This document shows, one piece after another, positions 29,334 to 38,800 of a DNA stretch of 64,000 nucleotides. The DNA is from Echinicola soli. GTDB lineage: Bacteria; Bacteroidota; Bacteroidia; Cytophagales; Cyclobacteriaceae. The notes under the pieces are model-generated. The model was not told the DNA's origin, did no database searches, and was given only the letters and a program-made list of their open reading frames with translations. How positions within the stretch are numbered: position 1 is the stretch's first letter; each line of letters begins with the position of its first letter. The position numbers were made by a program, and so were the translations under genes. The stretch lies in assembly GCF_006575665.1 (NCBI RefSeq), contig NZ_CP041253.1, positions 5,485,001 through 5,549,000 of the forward strand, given 5' to 3'.

Positions 29334-29366
29334 CAAAGTTAAACCTTTTTTATCACTTTCTCCCAA
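29334..29366 (-). promoter_or_regulatory. Promoter of the purF-type gene
   Basis: Minus strand -33 TTG (29364-29366), 22-base spacer, -7 TAACTTTG (29334-29341), 30 bases before the ATG. Confidence 0.6.
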
Positions 29367-29566
29367 ATGTCTCGGGGCTTTAATAACGCTTTTTAAAAAA
29401 GAAAAATTCCATTTTGCAAAATTTGTCTTTAAAAACAGTTTGCAATAAAAAATAATATTTCACACAAACAGGCATCACCTAGAAATAAGCCTACAATCAA
29501 AAGACTAACCTAAAAATAATTATCTCTTAACCTATTTTTTTAAAATAGTACATAAGACCAGTAGTA

Positions 29567-30373
29567 TTACTCCCAAAGCGGGTACTTCTCCAAGTTTACT
29601 TCCCGACCAAAAAACAATTTTGTGGTGTTTTCGAATGAGGAGGTATAATCAGAAACCAAAAAACGATCCTTATCTTTTGCCCCTTGGTTAAGCAACCCTG
29701 CCATGGCCAGGTATTTCCTGGTGGCTTCGGCAATCATCTCCGAGCTGTCGATCACTTTAACCCTTCCTTCGTAAAGCTCATCTATCTGTGGTTTGATCAG
29801 CGGATAGTGGGTACAACCCAAAATCAGCGCATCGATGGCGCTCAGCTCTTCATCATCCAGGTAGGACTTGATGATCTCTTTACTGATGCGGTTGCTGTGA
29901 AATCCTTCTTCTATCATTGGCGCTAAAAGGGGCGTGGCCAGTGCAGAAAAAGACACCCCCTTGTCCAAACCTTCAAGTTTTTGGCGATAGACACCGGAAT
30001 TAACCGTTTGTTTGGTACCGATCAGTCCAACATGCTTTCCAGGCAGCTTAAGTCCGACGTAATTCACCACAGGCTCGATGACATCAAAGACAGCTGCTCG
30101 CGAAGCCACATAGGCCTTCACCAATTCGTAGGCAGCCGTAGAAGCTGAATTGCAAGCTATTAAAACCATTTTGCAATTGGCCTTCAGCAATACATCGGCA
30201 ATCTTTACGGCATAAGCCTGGATAGCTGCGGTACTTTTATCCCCATACGGCAAATGGGCCGTATCACCAAAATACACCAATTGTTCGTCAGGCAGTAATT
30301 TCTTCACTGCCCTTGCGACAGTCAAACCGCCAATTCCGCTATCAAAAATCCCTATGGGAGCACTTGCCTGCAT
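29567..30373 (-). CDS. murI: Glutamate racemase
   Basis: Cofactor-independent racemase that makes D-glutamate for peptidoglycan. 268 residues. The two catalytic cysteines are in IACNSAST (about residue 75) and LGCTHYPLI (about 185); the N-terminal IGIFDSGIGGLTVARAV (residues 7-23) and YFGDTAHLPYGDKS are family hallmarks. ATG at 30373. The product acts in the cytoplasm, upstream of MurD. It is transcribed alone or with a short leader; a terminator lies only about 47 bases upstream on the same strand (see the candidate small RNA), so its own promoter must be very close to the start or transcription must read through. Confidence 0.97.
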   Translation of the reverse strand: MQASAPIGIFDSGIGGLTVARAVKKLLPDEQLVYFGDTAHLPYGDKSTAAIQAYAVKIADVLLKANCKMVLIACNSASTAAYELVKAYVASRAAVFDVIEPVVNYVGLKLPGKHVGLIGTKQTVNSGVYRQKLEGLDKGVSFSALATPLLAPMIEEGFHSNRISKEIIKSYLDDEELSAIDALILGCTHYPLIKPQIDELYEGRVKVIDSSEMIAEATRKYLAMAGLLNQGAKDKDRFLVSDYTSSFENTTKLFFGREVNLEKYPLWE

Positions 30374-30419
30374 AAAATCAAAACACTAGGAAACCAATAC
30401 CAATTTTTCACAAAGCTAT

Positions 30420-30453
30420 AAAAAAAGATCCCTCAAGCGCACGTGCCTGAGGG
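30420..30453 (-). terminator. Rho-independent terminator upstream of murI
   Basis: Stem CCCTCA (30448-30453 in minus sense) / TGAGGG (30430-30435), reinforced by an internal GC-rich palindrome, followed after ATC by T7. No protein gene precedes it on this strand within the window region. Confidence 0.7.
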
Positions 30454-30489
30454 AAAATTGCAAGCAAAAAGTTATAGATTTATAATTAT
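30420..30489 (-). ncRNA. Candidate small RNA or attenuated leader upstream of murI
   Basis: A minus-strand unit with its own promoter (30495-30525) and a strong Rho-independent terminator (stem CCCTCA/TGAGGG at 30430-30453 with palindromic GCACGTGC inside, then seven T). The predicted RNA is about 70 nt with no plausible coding frame. It lies just upstream of murI on the same strand. It may be an independent sRNA or a murI leader that terminates transcription early. I recognise no RNA family. Confidence 0.45.
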
Positions 30490-30494
30490 CGATA

Positions 30495-30525
30495 CTAAGA
30501 TAAAAGAATTACAGAACAATTGCAA
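30495..30525 (-). promoter_or_regulatory. Promoter of the candidate small RNA
   Basis: Minus strand -33 TTG (30523-30525), 20-base spacer, -7 TATCTTAG (30495-30502), one mismatch to TAnnTTTG. Confidence 0.4.
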
Positions 30526-30723
30526 TCCCACACCTTTTCGAAAATCTACATTTTGGGTATTAACACCTCACCACATCGCCAAATAACGGCACAAATAACC
30601 TAAAAACATGGCTTTCAGCACATTTGAAGGGGAATGGTCTGATTTTGGCTCCTAATGTAAAAGCGCTTTGTATCTCCGGATTACCTGAATCAGGGCCGAT
30701 TAAAGCACTAACCATATGAAACC

Positions 30724-31107
30724 ATGAAATTGTCATCGCTTACATATCTCTTGTTCGTCCTGCTTGCTTTGGGATGTGCCGAACCTTCCACTTCCCCAAA
30801 ACCCGCCACCTCAGTGGCGGAAGAAAACTGCCTGCCTCATGGCTTGGTGGATACCCAAATTGTCGAGTATAAAAATTTGCCAAGTCCCATCATCAAAACG
30901 CTAAATCAAAATAGTGTCTTTGCAGAAATGAAATTGATCAAGGCCACCAAAGTCTCCAATAGTAATGGTGCCTTCTACAGCTTAGCTTTTGAGGATGAAG
31001 AGAAATTTATTATAAGGGCCAAGTTCAACGGGGCCGGTCAGCTGATCCCGTATGACAGCCAACCGATCGAAGTCGCTCAACCCCTCATGAAACAACCCAA
31101 AAAGTAA
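30724..31107 (+). CDS. Small lipoprotein of unknown function
   Basis: 127 residues with a clear lipoprotein signal: MKLSSLTYLLFVLLALGC, lipidated Cys18. The mature part of about 110 residues starts with a Pro/Ser/Thr-rich linker and continues as a mixed fold ending in a basic tail (PLMKQPKK). I recognise no family motif; two Cys remain (18 and 36), the second near the linker end. It stands alone with long noncoding stretches on both sides, and no promoter of the TTG/TAnnTTTG type is evident. Probably membrane-anchored and facing the periplasm. Confidence 0.7.
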   Translation: MKLSSLTYLLFVLLALGCAEPSTSPKPATSVAEENCLPHGLVDTQIVEYKNLPSPIIKTLNQNSVFAEMKLIKATKVSNSNGAFYSLAFEDEEKFIIRAKFNGAGQLIPYDSQPIEVAQPLMKQPKK

Positions 31108-31471
31108 TTGACTATTTCTATTGAAAAAAAATACCCAATTCGACAGATATAAAATTAAAATTATTATTACATCAATAAAAAAAATTTTACCTCTATTTTC
31201 TTTAAAAAAAACAAATTTTACGCTATAAAAAGCAATATTTTCCATAAGTAGATAGCTGGATATTATTTCGTAAAAAAAGCCATATTTTTTTATTAAAAGC
31301 TTATAAAAATATTAATTACTTTAGCAGATATAAACTTCTCCAATAGAAATCACACAATTCATTGCCTTGGAGATTTACTGACGCTACACTCACCAACAAG
31401 CGCGAAAAAAGGCAATCTTTAATTTATGGCACAGTTTCAGCTGTGCTTACCTTTTATAGAATAGTTGACTT
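31108..31471. other. A/T-rich intergenic region before the NtrC-type gene
   Basis: 364 bases with no credible gene and very high A/T content in 31120-31330. I saw no clear sigma-54 (GG-N10-GC) or TTG/TAnnTTTG promoter in it. Confidence 0.55.
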
Positions 31472-32854
31472 ATGGCAAATGCAAAGATACTTCTGATTGA
31501 AGATGATTTGACCTATTCCAAAATCATCAAGAATTTTCTGGAAAAACATGATTATGAAGTGGATCAAACCGCCAAGATCAATGAAGCGTTTTTGATGCTG
31601 GACAAAAAATCCTACGACCTGATCATTACCGATTACAGGTTGCCGGACGGGACGGGAATGGAAGTACTGGAAAACATCGTCCATAATAAAATGAACACCA
31701 GGGTCATCCTGATCACCAACTACTCAGACATCAGAACAGCAGTTCGCTCCATGAAGCTGGGAGCGATCGAGTACATCACCAAGCCGATCAATCCCGACGA
31801 ACTGCTCACCACCGTAAATGAAGCGCTCAAGTCCCCCCCTAGCAGAGGGGTACCGGAAGACCAAGCCCCCAAAGCTGCGAAAACGGTGAAAAGCACATCA
31901 AAAACCCAAGTAAATGATACTTACGTAGTCGGTAAAAGTCCAGAATCCTTACAGCTGGAGCAGTACATCTCACTGGTAGCACCTACGGAAATGAGTGTGG
32001 TAGTCCTGGGCGAAAGCGGTACGGGAAAGGAATTCATTTCTAAACGTATCCATGAAAAATCAAAACGCTCCGGCGGCCCATTTGTAGCTATAGACTGCGG
32101 GTCATTATCAAAGGAGCTAGCGGGAAGTGAATTGTTTGGCCACGTAAAAGGTGCCTTTACCGGCGCCCTTGACAATAAAACAGGCCATTTCGAAATGGCC
32201 AATGGCGGCACCATATTTCTGGATGAGATCGGTAACTTGAGTTATGAAGTACAGATTAAATTGCTCCGTGCTATCCAAGAACGGAAAATCCGTAAAATCG
32301 GAGGCGCCAAAGATATCCCTATAGATGTTAGAATCATCGTAGCCACCAACGAAGACCTGTCCAATGCCGCCAAAAAAGGGGAATTCCGGGAAGATCTATA
32401 CCACCGACTGAACGAATTCAGCCTCAAGTCCACACCATTACGTGAAAGGGGCGAGGACTTGTTTCACTATGCTGCAATCTTCCTTCAGGATGCTAACCAA
32501 TCCCTGGGAAAGGACATCCTCGGATTCAGCGATGATGTCAAAGATATCTTCAAGACATACAGCTGGCCAGGCAACTTGCGGGAACTTAAAAATATCATCA
32601 AACGGGCAGTGCTCCTGACCGTAGATGACTATATCCATAAGGAATCCCTCCCTGTGGACCTGTTATTGCCGGAAAACTCAAGTTCTCAAAACAGCAATAC
32701 CAATGACTTAAAATCTTCCTTTGAAGTACAGGAAAAAGCCATGATCATCAAAACGCTCAATGAGGTAAAACATAATAAATCAAAAGCTGCCAAAATCCTT
32801 AATATCGACCGTAAAACGCTCTATAATAAAATCGAAAAATACGGCATAGATTAA
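31472..32854 (+). CDS. Sigma-54-dependent response regulator (NtrC family)
   Basis: Two-component transcription activator of 460 residues. Receiver domain (about 1-120) with acidic pair Glu10/Asp11, phospho-acceptor Asp54 in ITDYRLPDG and Lys104 in the KPI motif. A linker leads to the AAA+ domain (about 150-385): Walker A GESGTGKE (180-187), the sigma-54 contact loop GAFTGA (227-232, intact) and Walker B-region GGTIFLDEIG. The C-terminus is a Fis-type helix-turn-helix (about 415-460). So it should remodel RpoN holoenzyme at distant enhancers. It converges on the hybrid kinase gene, their stops 18 bases apart; the kinase is a plausible partner, though a Hpt-bearing hybrid kinase can have others. 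Confidence 0.94.
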   Translation: MANAKILLIEDDLTYSKIIKNFLEKHDYEVDQTAKINEAFLMLDKKSYDLIITDYRLPDGTGMEVLENIVHNKMNTRVILITNYSDIRTAVRSMKLGAIEYITKPINPDELLTTVNEALKSPPSRGVPEDQAPKAAKTVKSTSKTQVNDTYVVGKSPESLQLEQYISLVAPTEMSVVVLGESGTGKEFISKRIHEKSKRSGGPFVAIDCGSLSKELAGSELFGHVKGAFTGALDNKTGHFEMANGGTIFLDEIGNLSYEVQIKLLRAIQERKIRKIGGAKDIPIDVRIIVATNEDLSNAAKKGEFREDLYHRLNEFSLKSTPLRERGEDLFHYAAIFLQDANQSLGKDILGFSDDVKDIFKTYSWPGNLRELKNIIKRAVLLTVDDYIHKESLPVDLLLPENSSSQNSNTNDLKSSFEVQEKAMIIKTLNEVKHNKSKAAKILNIDRKTLYNKIEKYGID

Positions 32855-32872
32855 AAAAGCAAGCACTACCTA

Positions 32873-35419
32873 TCAAGAAACCTTTGTGAACAACTGAAAA
32901 TCAGCCAAGATCTGATCCAATACTTCAAGGGTTTCTTTTTTTATTTTTTCAACCATAACCCGCGCATTGGTGGTATTGCCTTCCTTCAGGTCATACTCCA
33001 GGCCTCGCGCCAACGTACTTGACTTGATCTTCAACTGTCCTAACCGGCTACCAAGTTTATGTGCTATCTCCAGTAATTGCTCCCAGTCCTGACGCGCACA
33101 AGTCTGCCCCAGCTCAACGAGATCGGCGCTGGTACTCGAACAAAAATCGATCAGTACCTCCTTGAGCATCTCCTCATCATTCATGCAGAACTTGGACATG
33201 TCCTCTACCGAATACGGTTTGGTCTGTTTAAGGGCATCTTGCTCATTCATCGGGTTTTTAACATTATGGGAAATAGTTTCCAGCTGGAGCACTTTGCCGA
33301 TCATTTTGACCAAATCAACCTCCTTAAATGGCTTGAGGACAATTGCATCAAACCCTGCATCTGAAAGCTGATCCTTTTCCTTGGCAAACACATTGGCTGT
33401 GATCGCAATGGAAGGCAGGTCCTTGTATCCATATTCTCCCCTTACCAACCGTAATGTATCATAACCTGTCACTTCAGGCATCTGCACATCCAACAGGGCC
33501 AGATCCAAAGGAACTTGCTCAAATTCGTCCCTGACCTTTATCCCTCCAAGATAGTCATAAACCTTCGCTCCATTACTTTCAAGTAGAAGCTTGGCAAATT
33601 TCAACCCCACTGAATCGTCGTCTACCAACAAAACGTTCAGTCCATTCAGGTCATACCAACTGCTCACTTCTTCCACTTTTACCGCTGCTTCAGTTGGTTT
33701 CACCGGAATTTCCACCTTAAACTCCGTACCTTCTCCTGGGCTGCTCTCCAGTGCTATCTTACCTTTCAGCAAATCAAGCATCCGCTTGACAATGGCCAAA
33801 CCAAGGCCGGTCCCGCCGTATCTCCGATTGATCGAGCCATCGCCTTGGTTAAATTCCTTGAAAATATTCTCCTTAAATTCTGCTGACATCCCGATGCCGG
33901 TATCCTTGACATTGACCAATAAAAATCCCTTCTCGTAGGCTACTTTCACCGCCACCATCCCCTCTTCGGTAAATTTCAGCGCGTTACTAATCAAATTATT
34001 AAGAATCTGCCTGATCCTGAGTTCATCCCCCGAAAACCACTTTTCCTCCGCAATATCTATTGTCCACACAAAATCTATTTGCTTCTCTTTGGCCTTCAAT
34101 TCGAAGGAATTCTTTATTGCACTAAAAAGTTTTTGGGCATTAAACGGCTCCTTCTCTATGGTGATCTTCCCTGCCTCCAATTTGGAAAGATCCAATATAT
34201 CATCGACGATGCCAGAAAGGGTTTCAGCAGCAAATCCTACCATGTTAACATAGTCTTCCTGATCCTTGGTCATGGAAGTCTTGCGGATGGCTTCGTTGTA
34301 GCCTTGGATAGCATGAAGGGGGTTTCTGATTTCATGGCTCATATTGGCCAGAAAGTTCTGTTTGGCCTTGGCCAATTTATCAGACCTTACCTTGGCGCGC
34401 TCGAGCTCGAAACGCTTGCTCTCATCTTTATTGATTTCAGTGATGATACTGTAGATAAAAGCTGATGATCCCACTATCCCCACAAAAATAATTACGCCCA
34501 GCAATATGGCCACATCAAATGCCAGATCGTAAAGGGAAGCATTTTTCTGCTCCACTTCGGCCAATGCATCATATTGGAGGTTAGAAATGACCGTCTGTGT
34601 ATCTTCGATCAGTGCCCGGTTCTTTTCGTTAAGCTCTTTTTCAAGCTGGGCCAGATTGGACCGGAGATGCTGCTCTTCATAATTGATATTTACCAAAAAC
34701 TGTTTTACCGCATATAAAACCGAATCAGAATAACTGGTATTGGCCTCATTAACGGTATCCTGCTCATCTACTTTTGGCCTGAACTGCTGGAACATATCAC
34801 GCAGATTTTCCACTTCTGCTTCTGTCATGAGGTTTCCATCCTTAAATTTCTCTTCAGCACTGACCTTCTTTTGCGCCGGAGAGTCCAGCCTACCTTTGGC
34901 CCTTCGTATTTTATGATCAAAACGAATCTTGCCTAAATTCTGTAACCGGTTGATCTCTTCCTGGCGCTTTATCTTTGTCTCCAGATTTTTGAGTGCTTCA
35001 CGGCTGAAGTTTCTATTGATCAGGTTATGCTTTACCTCCCGAAGCCCATTATATACCACCACAAGCTCATTGATGTTATAGTTAATTTGCTTTAGATGGT
35101 TGAGTTCAGCCGTGTCATTGGCAAATTGCTCAAGATAATTCAGCTTTTTTTCGATCTTGTCCAGGTAATTGACCGCCACAGAAGTATCATTCTCCGTTTC
35201 GAAATTCCCCTTTACCTTATCCAACTGGTAAACATCGGCAAGGAGGGCGTTGAGCTCTTGTATACGATCACTGGGCTCTGAAAGTGTCTCCACGGTACCC
35301 AATAGCCGGTTAAGACTGAAATAAGTAACCGCTCCCACACTCAGCACCAGCATAATGGCAAGCATAAATCCAATGATTACCTTTTTCCTTGCTTTATGAG
35401 TTGTTTCTGTTGATTTCAC
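32873..35419 (-). CDS. Hybrid sensor histidine kinase (HisKA-HATPase-REC-Hpt)
   Basis: Inner membrane sensor kinase of 848 residues. Membrane segments at about 13-35 and 300-326 frame a large periplasmic region (about 36-299) that is helical and coiled-coil-like with no known ligand domain. The cytoplasmic part has HisKA with His362 in NMSHEIRNPLH, HATPase with NLISNALKF and GTGLGLAIV, a receiver domain with phospho-acceptor Asp644 in LLDVQMPEV, and a C-terminal Hpt domain with His787 in EIAHKLGSRLG. This His-Asp-His chain can relay phosphate to a separate regulator. The convergent NtrC-type gene next door is an obvious candidate. The start MKSTETTHKARKK leads directly into the first membrane helix. 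Confidence 0.94.
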   Translation of the reverse strand: MKSTETTHKARKKVIIGFMLAIMLVLSVGAVTYFSLNRLLGTVETLSEPSDRIQELNALLADVYQLDKVKGNFETENDTSVAVNYLDKIEKKLNYLEQFANDTAELNHLKQINYNINELVVVYNGLREVKHNLINRNFSREALKNLETKIKRQEEINRLQNLGKIRFDHKIRRAKGRLDSPAQKKVSAEEKFKDGNLMTEAEVENLRDMFQQFRPKVDEQDTVNEANTSYSDSVLYAVKQFLVNINYEEQHLRSNLAQLEKELNEKNRALIEDTQTVISNLQYDALAEVEQKNASLYDLAFDVAILLGVIIFVGIVGSSAFIYSIITEINKDESKRFELERAKVRSDKLAKAKQNFLANMSHEIRNPLHAIQGYNEAIRKTSMTKDQEDYVNMVGFAAETLSGIVDDILDLSKLEAGKITIEKEPFNAQKLFSAIKNSFELKAKEKQIDFVWTIDIAEEKWFSGDELRIRQILNNLISNALKFTEEGMVAVKVAYEKGFLLVNVKDTGIGMSAEFKENIFKEFNQGDGSINRRYGGTGLGLAIVKRMLDLLKGKIALESSPGEGTEFKVEIPVKPTEAAVKVEEVSSWYDLNGLNVLLVDDDSVGLKFAKLLLESNGAKVYDYLGGIKVRDEFEQVPLDLALLDVQMPEVTGYDTLRLVRGEYGYKDLPSIAITANVFAKEKDQLSDAGFDAIVLKPFKEVDLVKMIGKVLQLETISHNVKNPMNEQDALKQTKPYSVEDMSKFCMNDEEMLKEVLIDFCSSTSADLVELGQTCARQDWEQLLEIAHKLGSRLGQLKIKSSTLARGLEYDLKEGNTTNARVMVEKIKKETLEVLDQILADFQLFTKVS

Positions 35420-35463
35420 AATATCCTGAATTTCAGCAAAGTTTCATACAAAAACAATACCAG

Positions 35464-36105
35464 CTAAACTTCCTCGGCTTCTTCGGCCAACGCTCCCTCT
35501 GTAACTGTCTCGAAAGTACAATATGCTGTGAAGAATGATAACGGAATGGTGACAAATACTCCCACAAAAATCATTGCACCAAGGACATTGAGGACAATTA
35601 ACGAAATGACCAGTAGGAAAAATTTCCACCAGTTTTTGGTCACCACCCTCCTACTGTATTCCAGTGAATCCCAGAAATCCAATCCGGCAAAAATATGCAG
35701 CAAAATGGCCATGGAATATCCTACCATCAGGTAAACACCCGGGACAATGAATAATATTAACCCCACAGAAACCAGAACCTGTCCAATCAACCATATCAAA
35801 ATAACGGGAATGTAGTAGGAGAAGCCTTGGAAGAAATCTGTATATGCCACATTTTCATCAGCCTTCAGTTTATTGGCCACCAGAAAGAATCCGGAAAATA
35901 AGGGACCAGCCAAAAACACACTAAAGAGCAATGCATATTCCTTCAGGTAAAGAAGAAATATCAGTTCCAACGAAATCACAAAGCCCGTATAGCCAATCGA
36001 AAAAACGGGCTGCTGCTTAAACAGCGCCCATCCTTCGAGAAAAACTGTCTGAATATCAAAATCATAGCCTCTTTCAATGAGCCTATTAAGCTGTAACTTT
36101 GTCAT
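35464..36105 (-). CDS. Integral membrane protein of unknown function
   Basis: About 213 residues from the ATG at 36105 (MTKLQLNRLIERGYDFD), which I prefer to 36126 because the longer form adds an odd hydrophobic stub. It has five to six hydrophobic segments (roughly residues 35-55, 57-78, 95-122, 127-147 and 163-200) and an acidic C-terminus (EEAEEV). The IVPGVYLMVGYSMA segment resembles membrane proteins of the DUF975/YciC-like group, but I cannot name the family. It lies 44 bases upstream of the kinase gene on the same strand and may share its mRNA. Confidence 0.7.
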   Translation of the reverse strand: MTKLQLNRLIERGYDFDIQTVFLEGWALFKQQPVFSIGYTGFVISLELIFLLYLKEYALLFSVFLAGPLFSGFFLVANKLKADENVAYTDFFQGFSYYIPVILIWLIGQVLVSVGLILFIVPGVYLMVGYSMAILLHIFAGLDFWDSLEYSRRVVTKNWWKFFLLVISLIVLNVLGAMIFVGVFVTIPLSFFTAYCTFETVTEGALAEEAEEV

Positions 36106-36235
36106 AGGTGATAGGAAATAGATCAAGTATTAAAGCGCAAATCTCTAACAAAAAATTAAATATCACCATTTTATGCCAATTAATCGCCAGATTTTCCCCA
36201 GCACTTTTCTGGCTTGATAAAGATCTCAAAACGGC

Positions 36236-37606
36236 CTATGATTTGGTAATAGCTCCCAGGATATCATGCTTGGTAATAATATGTATCTGGTGCAAATCAT
36301 CCCTGACCAGTACTGCCTTATCCTTATCCACCATCGATGACAACACATCCAGTGTACTGTCCATTGCCACAAATTTCATTGAATCTTCCATCACATCCTC
36401 TACGGGGGCATCTTTTAACGTTGGTTGTTGGATGATCTTTGTTAACAACTTGGTATCGGTAAGGCTCCCTATAACATTTCCATCCTCCACTACCGGTATC
36501 TGGGAAACAGACCTTTCGTTCATCAAATGGATCGCTGCCTTTACCTTCTCTCCTTTTTTGGCCACCACCAGTTCATACGTTCCATTTCTACTGGAAATAA
36601 TATCCCGTGCCGTTCCAAAGGTATTATCCTCCAAGAAGCCGTGATTTTTCATCCAATCATCATTATAAACCTTGCCAAGGTATCTGGTACCGTGGTCTGG
36701 GAGAATGATCACCATCGTATCGTCTTCCTTTAGGTTTTGGCGGGCATACTCCAAGGCTCCGTGCACTGCCGAACCACAAGACCAACCTACAAAGAGTCCT
36801 TCCTCTCTGGAAAGCCTTCGGGTCATTACCGCCGAATCCTTATCGGTCACCTTCACGAAGTGGTCAATCATCGAAAAGTCGACATTGGCCGGCAAAATAT
36901 CCTCTCCTATCCCTTCTGTGAGGTAAGGATAAATTTCGTTTTCATCAAACTCCCCGGTTTCCTTGTATTTCTTGAACACAGAACCATAGGTATCGATCCC
37001 TACCGAAACGATGGAGGGGTTTTGCTCTTTGAGGTATTTGGCGGTACCGCTCATCGTCCCTCCAGTGCCTACCCCAGCAGCAAAATGTGTGATTTTCCCT
37101 TCAGTGTCTTTCCAAATTTCCGGCCCAGTAGTTTCATAGTGAGCCTTCCAATTGGAAAGATTATCGTATTGATTGGGATAAAATGAATTGGGAATATCAT
37201 TGTTGAGCTTCTTGGCAACAGAATAATAAGAGCGTGGATCATCCGGGGCTACATTGGTAGGACAAACGACCACCTCTGCTCCCATGGCTTTAAGTACATC
37301 TATTTTTTCTTTGGACTGCTTATCTGCCATGGTAAAAATGCACTTATACCCCCTGGCAATTCCCACCAATGCCAACCCCATACCGGTATTGCCACTCGTT
37401 CCTTCTATGATCGTACCTCCTGGTTTTAGTATGCCTGCTTTTTCGGCATCATCGATCATTTTAATCGCCATCCTGTCTTTAACAGAGTTGCCTGGATTGA
37501 AATATTCCACCTTCACATAAACCTTCCCCTTAATGCCTTTATTGAGCTTATTGAGCTTTACCAAAGGCGTATCGCCAATGGTGTCGATGATCGAATTGTA
37601 TATCAT
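36236..37606 (-). CDS. PLP-dependent cysteine/cystathionine beta-synthase with CBS domains
   Basis: Fold-type II PLP enzyme of 456 residues. The catalytic domain (about 1-325) has the PLP lysine in NPGNSVKDR (about 38-46), the phosphate loop EGTSGNTGMGLA (about 68-79) and GTGGTMSGTA. Two C-terminal CBS motifs (about 340-456) follow, the layout of cystathionine beta-synthase, where they act as regulatory adenosyl-ligand sensors. The reaction may be serine plus homocysteine to cystathionine, or cysteine synthesis from O-acetylserine; residues alone do not settle it. The region carries no other sulfur-metabolism gene. It is transcribed alone between the membrane protein gene and pyrB. Confidence 0.9.
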   Translation of the reverse strand: MIYNSIIDTIGDTPLVKLNKLNKGIKGKVYVKVEYFNPGNSVKDRMAIKMIDDAEKAGILKPGGTIIEGTSGNTGMGLALVGIARGYKCIFTMADKQSKEKIDVLKAMGAEVVVCPTNVAPDDPRSYYSVAKKLNNDIPNSFYPNQYDNLSNWKAHYETTGPEIWKDTEGKITHFAAGVGTGGTMSGTAKYLKEQNPSIVSVGIDTYGSVFKKYKETGEFDENEIYPYLTEGIGEDILPANVDFSMIDHFVKVTDKDSAVMTRRLSREEGLFVGWSCGSAVHGALEYARQNLKEDDTMVIILPDHGTRYLGKVYNDDWMKNHGFLEDNTFGTARDIISSRNGTYELVVAKKGEKVKAAIHLMNERSVSQIPVVEDGNVIGSLTDTKLLTKIIQQPTLKDAPVEDVMEDSMKFVAMDSTLDVLSSMVDKDKAVLVRDDLHQIHIITKHDILGAITKS

Positions 37607-37816
37607 TTTTTACTATGGTTATTTCTTTAGGACAATTTACAAATATTTTTCAGTTGAGACGATGATACAGTACTTTCTTACACCAACTTACGGGCATGGT
37701 ACCCTTCCCTAAAACAAGGCCTCAAAGTTACTTGGACAAACACCCGTTACCCTCAAAAATCCCTTCGGACGTGTACTTAATTTTAGAATAGCTAATCGTC
37801 CATTTAAGTTCCATGT

Positions 37817-37849
37817 ACAAAAAAAGCGACCAGTAAACTGGTCGCTTTT
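37817..37849 (-). terminator. Terminator of the pyrRB operon
   Basis: Perfect stem GCGACCAG / CTGGTCGC (37826-37833, 37838-37845) with a 4-base loop; in the minus direction followed by T7. It is 25 bases past the pyrB stop. Confidence 0.88.
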
Positions 37850-37874
37850 ATGTTAACTGTTTTTTTTCCCAACA

Positions 37875-38798
37875 TCACTTCACTCCTGCCAGCAGGTACA
37901 GCACAGCCATCCGCACAGCCACCCCATTCTCTACCTGATTTAGGATAATGGAATGTTCACTATCGGCAACATCTGAGTTGAGTTCTACCCCTCTATTGAT
38001 GGGGCCTGGGTGCATGATGACGATTTCCTTATTTAACTGATCGAGAAGTTTCTTATCCACGCCGTAGTAAAGGGAATATTCGCGCAGGGAAGGGAAATAT
38101 TTAATTTGCTGTCTTTCCAGCTGAATTCGCAGCACATTGGCCACATCGCACCACTCCAGGGCTTTTTTCACATCAAGCTCCACCTTCACGCCAAGACTGG
38201 AAATGTATTTTGGCAATAAGGTTATTGGTCCACAGACCATTACTTCTGCTCCTAATTTCTGTAGACAGAAAATATTGGAAAGTGCTACCCTTGAATGAAG
38301 GATATCACCTATGATGGCTACTTTTTTCCCTGCCACATCCCCCAATTTCTCACGGATGGAAAAAGCATCCAACAAGGCTTGGGTCGGATGTTCATGGGTA
38401 CCATCCCCCGCATTGACAATATTGGCATCGATATTCTGTGAAAGAAAATGGGGAGCTCCTGGGCTACTATGGCGCATCACCACCATGTCTACCTTCATGG
38501 ACAGGATGTTGTTCACCGTATCCACTAAGGTTTCCCCCTTCTTCACCGAGCTATTGCTGGAAGAAAAATTGATCACATCTGCTGAAAGCCGCTTCTCTGC
38601 CAATTCAAACGACAGCCTTGTTCGCGTAGAGTTTTCGAAAAACACATTGGCAATGGTGATATCACGTAGCGAAGGCACTTTTTTGATCGGTCTGTTAATA
38701 ACCTCTTTGAAGTTATCCGCAGTTTCGAAAATCAGTTGGATATCCTGTTCATTCAGTCCTTTGATACCCAATAAATGTTTGGTACTTAGCTGTTGCAT
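37875..38798 (-). CDS. pyrB: Aspartate carbamoyltransferase catalytic subunit
   Basis: Second enzyme of pyrimidine synthesis; carbamoyl phosphate plus aspartate to carbamoyl aspartate. 307 residues, the standard length. Carbamoyl-phosphate-binding signature FFENSTRTRLSFE (about residues 52-64), HPTQALLD (about 135) and the MHPGPINRGVEL segment (about 260) are all intact. It lies 2 bases after pyrR in a pyrR-pyrB operon. No pyrI regulatory subunit follows, so it is probably an unregulated trimer type, as in Bacillus. Confidence 0.97.
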   Translation of the reverse strand: MQQLSTKHLLGIKGLNEQDIQLIFETADNFKEVINRPIKKVPSLRDITIANVFFENSTRTRLSFELAEKRLSADVINFSSSNSSVKKGETLVDTVNNILSMKVDMVVMRHSSPGAPHFLSQNIDANIVNAGDGTHEHPTQALLDAFSIREKLGDVAGKKVAIIGDILHSRVALSNIFCLQKLGAEVMVCGPITLLPKYISSLGVKVELDVKKALEWCDVANVLRIQLERQQIKYFPSLREYSLYYGVDKKLLDQLNKEIVIMHPGPINRGVELNSDVADSEHSIILNQVENGVAVRMAVLYLLAGVK

Positions 38799-38800
38799 CC

